From Mycobacterium montefiorense (GTDB taxonomy: Bacteria; Actinomycetota; Actinomycetes; Mycobacteriales; Mycobacteriaceae): DNA of 64,000 nucleotides. The notes beneath the pieces are model-generated. The model ran no database searches. It saw nothing but the letters and a program-made list of their open reading frames with translations, and had not been told where the DNA came from. Of this stretch, positions 41,923 to 50,601 are shown piece by piece (position 1 is the first letter of the stretch; each line of letters opens with the position of its first letter). A program made the translations under genes and the position numbers. The stretch is taken from the NCBI RefSeq assembly GCF_003112775.1, contig NZ_BFCH01000019.1, positions 1-64,000 on the forward strand, read 5' to 3'.

Positions 41923-44333
41923 TCGTTCACGGGCTAGCGCTCCTTTCGTTGCGGCAAGCCGAGCCCGAGCCGTTCAAGAGCCGCCGCTCAGGGCGCACGC
42001 CCGACGCGCCGGAACGGGACCGCCGGCAACATGCCGCCCACGTTCTGGACCAGATCGACCGCCTTTCTCAACAGATATCGGCCGCGCAGTCGGAGTACCC
42101 GGCAACGGAGTCGGGTGCGATAGTCACGGCGCTCGGGCCGAATCTCGACGACCCAAAAGTGTCGCGCCAGCTCATCACGGGTAGTTCCGGCAGCGAACTG
42201 CTGGTGAGCGATGGCGGGCGGGTGGTCTTTCGAGTTCGGGATGAACTCGAAAGTTTGCGCGCGAAGGCCGCTGCATACGCGATTGAAGACACCAAGGACG
42301 GAAACCCCAAGTACAACAACATCATTGCCCGGATCAATGAGGTTTCTCAGGCCACAATCGCCGATCTGAGCCTGGGGGAAATCCCGAACGACGTACCCGA
42401 CGAGGATCGTCTCTGGGTCGAGATCTGGACGCGTGGGGGTGTGGGCCTTAGCCCAGCGGAACATCGGGCGATCGAGGCTTCGGTCAGCGCATTTGCGGCG
42501 CTCACTACGGCGAGTGTCGGTGCGCTCCCGGTGTTCCGTGGTCCCGAACGAGATGTTCATGTCGTACTTGCGAGTGGTGAGTCGCTGAAGGCGCTCCCAA
42601 TGCTGCTTCCCGATACGGCTGAGGTGCATTTAGCTCCCACGGTCTTTCCGATCGCGATGGCTGAAGCGCAGGACGCAGACGGCGAGATTGCCGATGTTTA
42701 TCCGCCGCCGGAGAGCGCTATCGCGGTGGCGGTTCACGACACCGGCATTGATGTTGCGCACCCCTATGTAAGTCCCGTGCTTCTCGGTGCCGAAAGCGTG
42801 GTCCCAGGCACCTCAGGAGCAGCAGACGCTGATGGCCATGGAACCCAGATGGCTGGTGTGGCCGCGTATTCAACGCTCGCGGAGGGTGTGGCCGAGGGTC
42901 TCATCTATCCGGATGCATGGTTGATAGCCATGCGTCTGCTCGATTCCGCCGCAGAACCTGGAGGGGATCCGGAGCGAGGCGTGCTGTGGGCGGAACGCAC
43001 CACCGAGTCCGTCGAGGTCGCCGAGTCGTTCGCTGGTGACCGCCCAGTGATCCATAACCTGAGCATCGGCGCGGACAACGTCGCGACCGGTCGGACCGAT
43101 CGCACAGCGTGGTCAGTAGCAGCCGACCTACTTGCGTGGAACAACGGCAGCGGACGGATATTGGTCGTTGCAGGCGGAAACACTGAATCCATCACGGACC
43201 GAAACGATTACCCTTTCATCAATCTCGGACCCCCGTTCCTCCAGCAACCCGCGCAGGCCTGGAATGTTCTCACCGTCGGTGGCTATACAGCTCTCGACAC
43301 CCTTACCTCGGAAGATGAGGCCAGCGGCTATCCCGCACCGCTGGCCGCCCGCGGACAACTGAGTCCTCACAGCCGGACGGCCGCCGTTGCCAACAACCCA
43401 ATCAAGCCTGACATCGTGATGGAAGCAGGGAACACCGCCCCTGGGGGTGGACTGGAGAATCCCGAAGCGCAGGGGCTCAGTGTTCTAACGCTCCGGTCGA
43501 CTACGGGCGGCTCGGCATCTCTGCTGCGGCGCACGTATAAGACCAGCCCGGCGGCGGCCGCCGCGTCGAATGCGTTGGCTCGCATCGCGGCAGCACACCC
43601 GGACCTGACGCCTGCGACATGGCGGGCACTTTTGGTGCACACATGTCGCTGGCCTCAACCGGCGCTAGTGCAACTTCCTGACAAGCGAGATCTATTGCGC
43701 TCCTTCGGCTACGGAGTCCCCCGTCCGGAGCGAGCGATGTCTAGTGATTCGAACAGGCCGGTCATGATCTACGAGGGCAGCCTGGTTCCTAGCCGGCACA
43801 ATGGGCCTAAGGCGGATCGGCAAGCCGACTTCATCGAGTTGCCGCTTCCTTGGGAAGAGTTGGATGTCATTGGCGAGTCGAACGTCGAGCTCACGGTCAC
43901 TCTGTCTTACTTCGCCGAGCCAACCGACAATCTGACCCGTCGGGCGTATGCCGGTGGACGCCTCCGCTGGGACCTGCAAGGTCCGACTGAGACAGCTGAC
44001 AGCTTTCGTGCCCGAATCAACCGCTTCGTTCTTGACCAGGGCGTGACTCCCGGAGGTGGTTCGTACGCGTGGGAGATTCCGCCCGATGACCGATCTCGTG
44101 GGACATTGCAGCATGATTACGCGACAGTGTCTGCCGCCAAGATCGCCGGTGCGCGATTGCTCGCTGTGTATCCGGTCCTCGGCTGGTGGGAGGATTCGCG
44201 AGAGGGTCGGAGAAAGGATCTGCCGTATTCGGTCGTTGTAAGTGTCGACCTCGGAAAGGTCGACATCGACCTGCACGGCATCCTCGCAGAGGCTCTCGTC
44301 CCTGCTGTAATTCCGGTTGAGCTGGACCAATAG
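41919..44333 (+). CDS. Subtilisin-like serine peptidase (S8 family)
   Basis: The 804-aa GTG-started protein has no signal peptide, so it acts in the cytoplasm. After a 265-residue N-terminal region comes the S8 domain: Asp274 in VAVHDTGID, His307 in DADGHGTQMAG, oxyanion Asn421 in VVAGGNTE, and Ser543 in YKTSPAAAAASN. All triad positions are filled. A C-terminal beta-rich region of about 230 residues follows (YEGSLVPSRHNG, LTVTLSYFAEP). Intracellular proteases of this type act in conflict systems by cleaving a host or effector protein; here the regulator and AAA partner suggest controlled activation. Substrate unknown. Confidence 0.87.
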   Translation: MIVHGLALLSLRQAEPEPFKSRRSGRTPDAPERDRRQHAAHVLDQIDRLSQQISAAQSEYPATESGAIVTALGPNLDDPKVSRQLITGSSGSELLVSDGGRVVFRVRDELESLRAKAAAYAIEDTKDGNPKYNNIIARINEVSQATIADLSLGEIPNDVPDEDRLWVEIWTRGGVGLSPAEHRAIEASVSAFAALTTASVGALPVFRGPERDVHVVLASGESLKALPMLLPDTAEVHLAPTVFPIAMAEAQDADGEIADVYPPPESAIAVAVHDTGIDVAHPYVSPVLLGAESVVPGTSGAADADGHGTQMAGVAAYSTLAEGVAEGLIYPDAWLIAMRLLDSAAEPGGDPERGVLWAERTTESVEVAESFAGDRPVIHNLSIGADNVATGRTDRTAWSVAADLLAWNNGSGRILVVAGGNTESITDRNDYPFINLGPPFLQQPAQAWNVLTVGGYTALDTLTSEDEASGYPAPLAARGQLSPHSRTAAVANNPIKPDIVMEAGNTAPGGGLENPEAQGLSVLTLRSTTGGSASLLRRTYKTSPAAAAASNALARIAAAHPDLTPATWRALLVHTCRWPQPALVQLPDKRDLLRSFGYGVPRPERAMSSDSNRPVMIYEGSLVPSRHNGPKADRQADFIELPLPWEELDVIGESNVELTVTLSYFAEPTDNLTRRAYAGGRLRWDLQGPTETADSFRARINRFVLDQGVTPGGGSYAWEIPPDDRSRGTLQHDYATVSAAKIAGARLLAVYPVLGWWEDSREGRRKDLPYSVVVSVDLGKVDIDLHGILAEALVPAVIPVELDQ

Positions 44334-45031
44334 CTGACCCCACGCGGCGTGCGAGCGGGCTTGTTTGACTGCCAATCGTCGTCATCCGGTCGGTCGCGCA
44401 GCCTATTCAGCGTCTCGACGTGGCTAATCGATATATGCGGTTCACGATGGCGAGGCTCGACACCTACCCTTCTCAGGCATCAAGCGATGCATTGCCGAGC
44501 TCCTGCAGGTATTGGAGGTCGACTGCCGAATGTGCGCCATCGCGACGCCTAAGCGAGTGTTGTTCCCCGAAGATGTCCGACGTCGGCGTGCCTCGCGATC
44601 CTCGCGGCACGAAGTCGCCACGCGCGGCCTTGGGGGCTTTTCGAAATATCGTCCGTCGATATTCTGCCTTCTACACTCCAAAGTGCAAGAGATCCGAAAT
44701 TCGGGGACGTGCGAGTGCTGCTACCGCGAAGCCGAGAAGCGGCATCGCTCGGTCCGGATATCGAGCTACTTCGGTTGCTCGCGATTGACGTCATCACTGA
44801 ATCGCAGGTGAACGCGCCTTCCCAGCCGCGCGAGCTCTCGATATCGGTCGACCCGTTGGGGCGGAGCTTTGGTCCGCGACGTCGACGGAGAGCGTTGCGT
44901 GACAAGATGCTTGGTGTCGTGGGCCTAGCTACTCGCGCAGGCGCTGGTTTACCTCACAGTCTTGGAGGTTGGTCCGAAGGGCCGCCTTGATCACTTGGCC
45001 TGCGGACGTCTCGAAATGTGGGGGAGCGATA
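44334..45031. other. Intergenic region between subtilase and recombinase-like genes
   Basis: About 700 bases between converging genes. Several open frames exist but none shows protein-like composition or a recognisable motif; it may be a decayed gene. Confidence 0.35.
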
Positions 45032-46471
45032 TTAGACAGTCCGTGCGGCGATCTCGCCGGTCCCATTATGAGCAGCGAGCCTGGCCCAGTCGGCAGCGTT
45101 CTTGTTGGTGATCCCGATGAGTTCGGCCAGGAAAGGTGCAGGCATCTCGCCTGCGAGTTGGAAGAGCGCGGCTTTTCGATTCTCGTAGGGCTTGATGCCT
45201 ATCGCGACGAGCTGAGATCGGATGTTCTCAGTGGCAATGTGGTGGCCAGGCATACCGCCGGGGAACAGCCAACTGGTGCCGCGTGACGCGTAGAGGCTCT
45301 TGCCTCGGCGCGCTATCTGTTCGCGAATGAGGCAATCGAGGATCGGCGGCATCTGGACGCGAGCTGCGTCGAAGGTGACGTGGGCGGATTTGTCGCCGGC
45401 GATATCGACCTGACTGGTTCGCATCGCCACGATCCGTGAAAGTGGTTGTGCGAATAGCAATGTGAAGAGGCCACCAATACGGGTGTAATGGCGCAGGGTC
45501 TCGTCGTGTAAGAGGCGATCGACGGCGGCCCAGCGTTGGGCATCCGAAACGGTCGTTGTAGGCCGACGGCGAGTGGTGTCGGCGATCCTTAGTGTGGTGT
45601 TGATTCCATTTTCGCGCAGCCAGGCGACGAATGCGTACTGGTGGCAAGGTGCTCGCTTGACGCTTCTCAGATAGCGCTCCAGAAGGTCCTGAGTGGCGGT
45701 GGCCGGGGTCGAGTTGTAGGCCGTGAGGAAGGTGACAAACTCGATCGCGACGCAGATACGCTGCCGGCATGCGTCGGCAATTGATTTTGTCAGTAAGCTT
45801 TCGCGCGCTGAGTCGCGCATCTGTTTGAGTACGTACTCATGGGCAAACCGACGAATGAGTTCCGTGTCCCTGGCGGACAATTCTGCGACAGCCCTGTCGA
45901 TCCAAGGCAGCATCCGTTCGATGCGAATCTCGATCGGACCTAGGACGCCGACCGCGACGAGTAAGCTGCGAACGTAGTCGTGAGACCGGTCTGAGGGCAG
46001 CGACCGGAATGTGTCATGGCTTATTTCGACTGCACCGCAAGCCATCTGCGCCAAGAGGCGCGGGCCAACGCCGGGCTTCTTGCGTAGCCACCACACTCCG
46101 GTCTGCGGACGTTCAGAGTTGACTAGTTCATCGAAGACTGGCTGCAATTGGTGATGGATCAGGCCCGTCGATGGGTCAGTTAGCAGTTCTGTGAGTGCCT
46201 CGCGCAGGAAGCAGCGAGCGCATCGGCGATACCCATAGGGGTGATCCTCGCGGCCGCATTCGCAGCAGGCGAAAATGGATTGGACGCCGGCGCACGAGGC
46301 GCAGACAAGCCTGTCGTCGCGCGGCCAGGCCAGCGGTCGTACGACATTGCACTGTGGGCAGACTTCGGGATGGTAGTGCCGGCGCCGGCGGCAGCTGGTG
46401 CAGATGTATCCATGGGGCAGTCGGGTCAAGCGGCTGACGCTCCCGCACTCCCAGCATGCGCGTTCAGTCAT
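45032..46471 (-). CDS. Zinc-finger/tyrosine-recombinase-like protein
   Basis: The 479-aa protein starts with a cysteine-rich zone (residues 5-90) of five or six CxxC knuckles: CWEC, CTSC, CPQC, CASC, CCEC, CARC. A helical middle follows, including a SAM-like core-binding region (AIEFVTFLTAYNSTPATATQ). The C-terminal third resembles the catalytic domain of XerD-type recombinases: LLFAQPLSRIVAMRTSQV carries the first Arg and HHIATENIRSQL with YENRKAALFQLAG occupies the second box. The nucleophile region reads NAADWARLAAHN with Trp where Tyr is expected, so catalysis is doubtful. Such proteins occur on actinobacterial mobile elements; role unclear. Confidence 0.6.
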   Translation of the reverse strand: MTERACWECGSVSRLTRLPHGYICTSCRRRRHYHPEVCPQCNVVRPLAWPRDDRLVCASCAGVQSIFACCECGREDHPYGYRRCARCFLREALTELLTDPSTGLIHHQLQPVFDELVNSERPQTGVWWLRKKPGVGPRLLAQMACGAVEISHDTFRSLPSDRSHDYVRSLLVAVGVLGPIEIRIERMLPWIDRAVAELSARDTELIRRFAHEYVLKQMRDSARESLLTKSIADACRQRICVAIEFVTFLTAYNSTPATATQDLLERYLRSVKRAPCHQYAFVAWLRENGINTTLRIADTTRRRPTTTVSDAQRWAAVDRLLHDETLRHYTRIGGLFTLLFAQPLSRIVAMRTSQVDIAGDKSAHVTFDAARVQMPPILDCLIREQIARRGKSLYASRGTSWLFPGGMPGHHIATENIRSQLVAIGIKPYENRKAALFQLAGEMPAPFLAELIGITNKNAADWARLAAHNGTGEIAARTV

Positions 46472-47262
46472 GGTGTGTCACTGGTTCGTTCGACCAGGTC
46501 GGTGGTCGTGACATGCCGTTTTCGGCAGTCAGCTGTCGAAGGTCCCAACGGCATACTGGCTTTGGTCCGTTCATTTGCCCGTACATCGGGTTTCTGAATC
46601 GGAAGTACTCCCAGTCATGTCACGCACGATAGGTCAACGTTGGGAAGGCAGGCTACAACCAGAGGCGCATTCGCATTCCCGACCTTCAGTAATTGCTTCG
46701 CCCGATCGCTCATCGGCTGTGTTCATTCTCGGTGGAAATTGTGCGTCGATCTTGCTTCCCGTTGCGCTCCCCGCCGCTGGTCTCAAAGTCCGACACACCT
46801 TTTGCATTTCAGGTCAGAGGTCCGCGTTCTGGCTCTGACTGGAGCTGTCTTGGGAACCTATCTGGGTTAGATCGACGTCGCCGATTTCGGCAATTTCCGC
46901 TGTGACCAGGCCGCGAAAGTTCGTCGGCCGGCCCGCAGACGTTCCGTTACCGATGGCCACTGTTGTATTGGGCAATGTAGGGACTCGACTGAGAGTTTTG
47001 GGCTCTCTGGTCGTCGATAAGACGATTCGGCGGCGCGGCGCGGCGCGGCGGGGCTGTAGCGAATCGCGGATCGACAACGAATCGATGTATTGCATTGATT
47101 GAGGTCGAGGCGTACTCAAGATTGGAGCGACGACGCCCACTGACCCTCAGGTGTGCGCGCGGTTGCCGGCCGCCTGACATTCGCGGCAGCATCCTCGAAA
47201 CGGGCACTGGCCCCTATCGGCTGGCTCGCACCCGCAGTCAGAAGACCACAGCAGCGAGCTAA
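46472..47262. other. Intergenic region, no gene seen
   Basis: About 790 bases with only unconvincing frames. Composition is lower in GC than the backbone. GAAGTACT occurs near 46602, resembling the core of the 36975 tandem repeat. Confidence 0.35.
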
Positions 47263-47802
47263 CTAAACGCGAGAGTCCACGTCCTGCCAAAGATGCGACA
47301 TCATGATGGGATAGCGTACGGGCCGGAAGCTAGTGAAGGTGATGTCACGGACCTGGCTGAAGTCAGACCAGAGCATCTTTGCGCCCTTCAGCCGCTGTGT
47401 TGCGCGGACACTCTGCCGAACCTGTTCGAGCTCGGTCCGGGTCGCCGCCCGCAATGAGCTAACAGTTCCGTACAACCGGACTGCGGGCGGCGCGACGAAA
47501 CGGCCGGTCACAAGCGAACGAAGCCAGAACAGACGACCGGTATCGACTGCCATGACGCACACCCTCGGGTCGCGATCGACGTTGCGGGCCAGTGCGCTGG
47601 TGTATTGATCGAAGTAGAAGCCGGTGCGGTCGTCCCGTAGAAAGACCGTCCCCACGGGCGTGATGTGCGGGGCGCCGTCGGAATCGGTCGATGCAATCGC
47701 GCAGTGCAGGGCGGACTTCTTTGCCCGGGCGACGATGTCCTTTATTGCTGTCCAGTGGCTCTCACCGAGAGCGCATTGGTCCTCAGCCGTCATGTTGCCC
47801 AT
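47263..47802 (-). CDS. Pyridoxamine 5'-phosphate oxidase-like flavin-binding protein
   Basis: The start is taken at MGNMTAEDQ (179 aa); a GTG 27 bases further upstream is also possible. The split-barrel pattern is clear: HCAIASTDSDGAPHITPVGT, a strand pair ending FYFDQYTSALARNV, then DPRVCVMAVDTGR and LYGTVSSLR. Family members bind FMN or F420 and act as oxidases, reductases or haem utilisation proteins. It is cargo of the element, isolated from other metabolic genes. Role unknown. Confidence 0.72.
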   Translation of the reverse strand: MGNMTAEDQCALGESHWTAIKDIVARAKKSALHCAIASTDSDGAPHITPVGTVFLRDDRTGFYFDQYTSALARNVDRDPRVCVMAVDTGRLFWLRSLVTGRFVAPPAVRLYGTVSSLRAATRTELEQVRQSVRATQRLKGAKMLWSDFSQVRDITFTSFRPVRYPIMMSHLWQDVDSRV

Positions 47803-48058
47803 TGAAGCACGGCGAGTCAGCAGAACCACCGCAGCTGGGCTGCCATATCGCTGATCGCCCGGGCCACCTCAAATCGTCCAGCAGGGGCCTTCCAAGTTGA
47901 CATATCTATCATAGCCACCGTCGGTGAAGCGCTGGCAGAGAACGCATCCCAGTACACCTGTATCGACGCGAAAGACGCTGGGGGTCGATGCGGCGACACT
48001 ATGTGGTTATTTAGCGTTCTGTGGGGCGCCCCTCTTGTGTGTTGTTTGAAGCATGTGA

Positions 48059-48487
48059 CTACCGGTGGGCGCGGCTGCATCCAGTCATGCTCGTATCAGC
48101 GCGGCCTAGACACTGAGCGCTCACCTTATTGATCTCGTCCGCGAGCGTCGCGAGGCAGAACTCCAGGTCGAAGATCACGGCCCTGCGCTCAGCGTCGATC
48201 ATTTCGGCCGCGTCCTCTTGGTGGGGCGGCCAACCGTGTTGGCGTGTGTAGCCGTCAATCACGCTATCGATGGCGTCGTCGAGTCGTGCCGCTAATCGTA
48301 TGGTTTCGAGTTCGGCATTGCTAGCAATGAATTCATCACGCTGATCCTGGGGCCAGGAAGGCGGGAACTCTAATTGCGAGCGGTAGAGAAATCTGATGGC
48401 GTCCTCGAATTGGCTTGAGCACGCGATCTCGGGCCATTCCGTGACGACCGTGTCTGCGAGCGTTTCCAACTCTGTCTTCAGATTCAT
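48059..48487 (-). CDS. Hypothetical acidic helical protein
   Basis: The start is set at the ATG giving MNLKTELETLADTV because GAAAGG lies upstream and the ten codons before it look untranslated. The 142-aa product is helical and acidic with Trp-rich patches (EWPEIACSSQ, LEFPPSWPQDQRDEF, QHGWPPHQEDAAEM). No family recognised. It follows the ATPase gene on the same strand and may belong to the replication/maintenance module. Confidence 0.55.
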   Translation of the reverse strand: MNLKTELETLADTVVTEWPEIACSSQFEDAIRFLYRSQLEFPPSWPQDQRDEFIASNAELETIRLAARLDDAIDSVIDGYTRQHGWPPHQEDAAEMIDAERRAVIFDLEFCLATLADEINKVSAQCLGRADTSMTGCSRAHR

Positions 48488-48578
48488 GATCAGCAAGCCT
48501 TTCGTCCGTGTGGACACCTGAACCGATCATGCCCCCAGGGACTGACACTCCGGGCCAATCAGACATGGGGAATGCAGA

Positions 48579-50150
48579 CTACGACGCCTCGGCGGCGCAC
48601 TCGGGGCCATGTGGGTTGCCGGAGTACAGGACTGACACATGTGTCGCTTCGGGCAACGTGCTGGTGCTGCACAACCACGAGGACCGCGAGGGCTGCGAGT
48701 TCTCTTTCATCATCGAATCTTCTTGTGGTGGAGAAATTGTCCACAGCAGGACATTCCGATGATTTCGGGCACCGTCGTCGTCGATGGTCCATCCCAAGCT
48801 TCGCAGGGCTGGCGCGTGTCTCCTCAGAATTGCTGTGATGTCTCTGCCGTTCTTCGGCCAATCTTTGGGGCGTCGCCACTGATCACCGGCGGGTGTTGTC
48901 ATTGCCAGCAGTTCGCCTGCGGACTTGCCGATGATTGGTTCGAGCGTGGACGTGCGTAAACGCTCGATAAACGGATCTGCGGACAGACTGTCTTCAGACA
49001 GCTGATCGGCGCGTGACAAATAGCGGCGCAATCCGTCGGCGGCCAACGCTTCATCGACGGCCGCCAGGGTGCGGCCAAAGTCTGCCATCCGTGGCGGGGC
49101 ATCGAGGGATATCGTTTCGAGCCGTTGGTGGACAACCGCGGCCAGGCTGAGGAGGCCGCCAAGAATGCCTGGTAGTGCCTGTTGCCATTCGTGGCGCAGC
49201 GTGGCTTCGGCTTGGCGGCGTTGGCGATCGATACGCCGCAGCTCCACCGTCGCTAGCCGTTCGGCCAGATCGGGGCGAACTGCGCCGACGTCGATCCCGT
49301 TCACGATGACGCATCTGCGGAATTTGAGAACTGCAAGATCGGCGTCCGTGTAGAGAGCCCGCTTCACACTGCCATCACCAGTAGCGGCGCGGCACAAGGA
49401 GTCCGACAACCACGGCGGGATTGCAGATACGTTGTCCAGCGCCACTACCCAGGACCCTGAGGCCGCGATCACCCACGAGTCGGCGTCTCGTGGGGCCTGG
49501 CGAAGCGGAACAGGGGAGGGGTCGATGAGATCGACCAGCATGCGCGTCGTCGTGCTCTTGGCGCTGCCCTGCTCTGCGAAGAGTGCCAAGACTGGATGCG
49601 GAACATCGCACTGGACCAGCGCGGCGACGAGCACAGCCAGAAGCACGGGACGATCCTCTGCGCTGACATTGACGAAATCCCACAGCCTTGCCAAGTCACC
49701 ATCCGGAGCTGGCAGGGGCATGCCTCCGGTCAGCTTTGTGCGCAGAAAGCGCACCGGCGCAGCATCAGTCATGGTCCAACGGCCGCCGCCGATGCGGATG
49801 ATCTGACCATCTGTCCGGCCAGTGTCGACATATGCCATGCCTTCGTGCTCGGCAATGCGTAGGTACAGACGTTCGGGCCGTTGCGACGCTGCGTGACCCT
49901 CCAGGATCAGCGTGGAATCGGTAAGGGCTTGGCCCCCAGCAACGGCGCCGGTTTCGGCGAAATAGCGGGCTGCCAGGTCGGCGCGCAGGCCAGCCCGGCC
50001 ACCCCGTAAGAACATTGCTAGATGCGGACGCGTGCGATCGGCGCCGAAGGGCTCGCCGTCGTCGGACACCCCAAGGATGTAGCGCTCCTGTGCCATGCCA
50101 ACTAAACGTGCGGCTACTGACTTCTTGTCAGTCTCTCCGTTGGTGCTCAT
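48579..50150 (-). CDS. Phage/plasmid-type ATPase (D5 or primase-helicase-like)
   Basis: The 523-aa protein contains an AAA-like core: LALFAEQGSAKST (192-200, Walker A with Ala for the last Gly), WVVALDNVSAI (Walker B region), then VIVNGIDVGAVRPDLAERL (sensor). An N-terminal section lacks the primase motifs, so it resembles the ATPase half of D5-like primase-helicases used by phages and integrated elements for replication. C-terminal about 45 residues are Ser-rich and look unconserved. AAGGAATT precedes the ATG; the excisionase gene is just upstream, as in actinobacterial prophage-like elements such as phiRv1 and phiRv2. Confidence 0.7.
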   Translation of the reverse strand: MSTNGETDKKSVAARLVGMAQERYILGVSDDGEPFGADRTRPHLAMFLRGGRAGLRADLAARYFAETGAVAGGQALTDSTLILEGHAASQRPERLYLRIAEHEGMAYVDTGRTDGQIIRIGGGRWTMTDAAPVRFLRTKLTGGMPLPAPDGDLARLWDFVNVSAEDRPVLLAVLVAALVQCDVPHPVLALFAEQGSAKSTTTRMLVDLIDPSPVPLRQAPRDADSWVIAASGSWVVALDNVSAIPPWLSDSLCRAATGDGSVKRALYTDADLAVLKFRRCVIVNGIDVGAVRPDLAERLATVELRRIDRQRRQAEATLRHEWQQALPGILGGLLSLAAVVHQRLETISLDAPPRMADFGRTLAAVDEALAADGLRRYLSRADQLSEDSLSADPFIERLRTSTLEPIIGKSAGELLAMTTPAGDQWRRPKDWPKNGRDITAILRRHAPALRSLGWTIDDDGARNHRNVLLWTISPPQEDSMMKENSQPSRSSWLCSTSTLPEATHVSVLYSGNPHGPECAAEAS

Positions 50151-50196
50151 AGGTTAATTCCTTGTCGGTGCCCCGAGGCCGTTTCGCTAATAAGCC

Positions 50197-50394
50197 TCAC
50201 GCGGCGTCGCCGCCTCCACGGCGTGTTGCATTCTCTCGCTGGGAAATCCAGCGCAGCACTTCATCGCGTCGATATACGACTCGGCGTCCTAGGGTGAAAC
50301 TCGCAGGTCCGATATTCGAGTGACGCCAATAGCGCAAAGTTCCGATAGGAACCCCGATCATTTCTGAAACTTGTTTTGCTACTAGAAGTTCCAT
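50197..50394 (-). CDS. Excisionase-like helix-turn-helix protein
   Basis: A 65-aa MerR/AlpA-type DNA-binding protein: MELLVAKQVSEMIGVPIGTL, RYWRHSNIGPASF, LGRRVVYRRDEVLRWISQ. The start is set by AGGAGG five bases upstream; an in-frame ATG 18 bases earlier lacks a site. Such small proteins act as recombination directionality factors. It lies divergently to int, 207 bases away, and heads the operon with the ATPase. Confidence 0.8.
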   Translation of the reverse strand: MELLVAKQVSEMIGVPIGTLRYWRHSNIGPASFTLGRRVVYRRDEVLRWISQRENATRRGGGDAA

Positions 50395-50580
50395 GCTTTC
50401 CTCCTGATTCAACTTTCTGTGCCGGTTCCAACAGTGCTTGCAGCATTCAGTTTTTGTCTACCGCCGCAGCCGCATTGGCAGTGAAACTATTCGTAACCAG
50501 CCGGTTCGACCGATTTCAAACCCTTTCTCTGAGCTGCTTTGTATTTCAATGGATTGGCAAGGCGGATGTCTGCGGCGGAT

Positions 50581-50594
50581 CACTGCGGTATCGT
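50581..50594 (+). promoter_or_regulatory. Integrase arm-type site overlapping the int promoter
   Basis: CACTGCGGTAT (50581-50591) overlaps TATCGT (50589-50594), a -10 element ending seven bases before the int GTG. Binding of integrase at this third copy would shut its own promoter. The transcript would be leaderless. Confidence 0.6.
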
Positions 50595-50601
50595 TACGGG
50601 C

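Noticed and set aside
44420..44990. Overlapping frames of 93-122 codons after the subtilase gene
   Set aside because: They lack motifs, have biased composition and no ribosome site; at most a decayed gene.
46814..47207. Frames between the recombinase-like and oxidase-like genes
   Set aside because: No conserved pattern; the GGCGCGGCGC run at 47030 explains the absence of stops.
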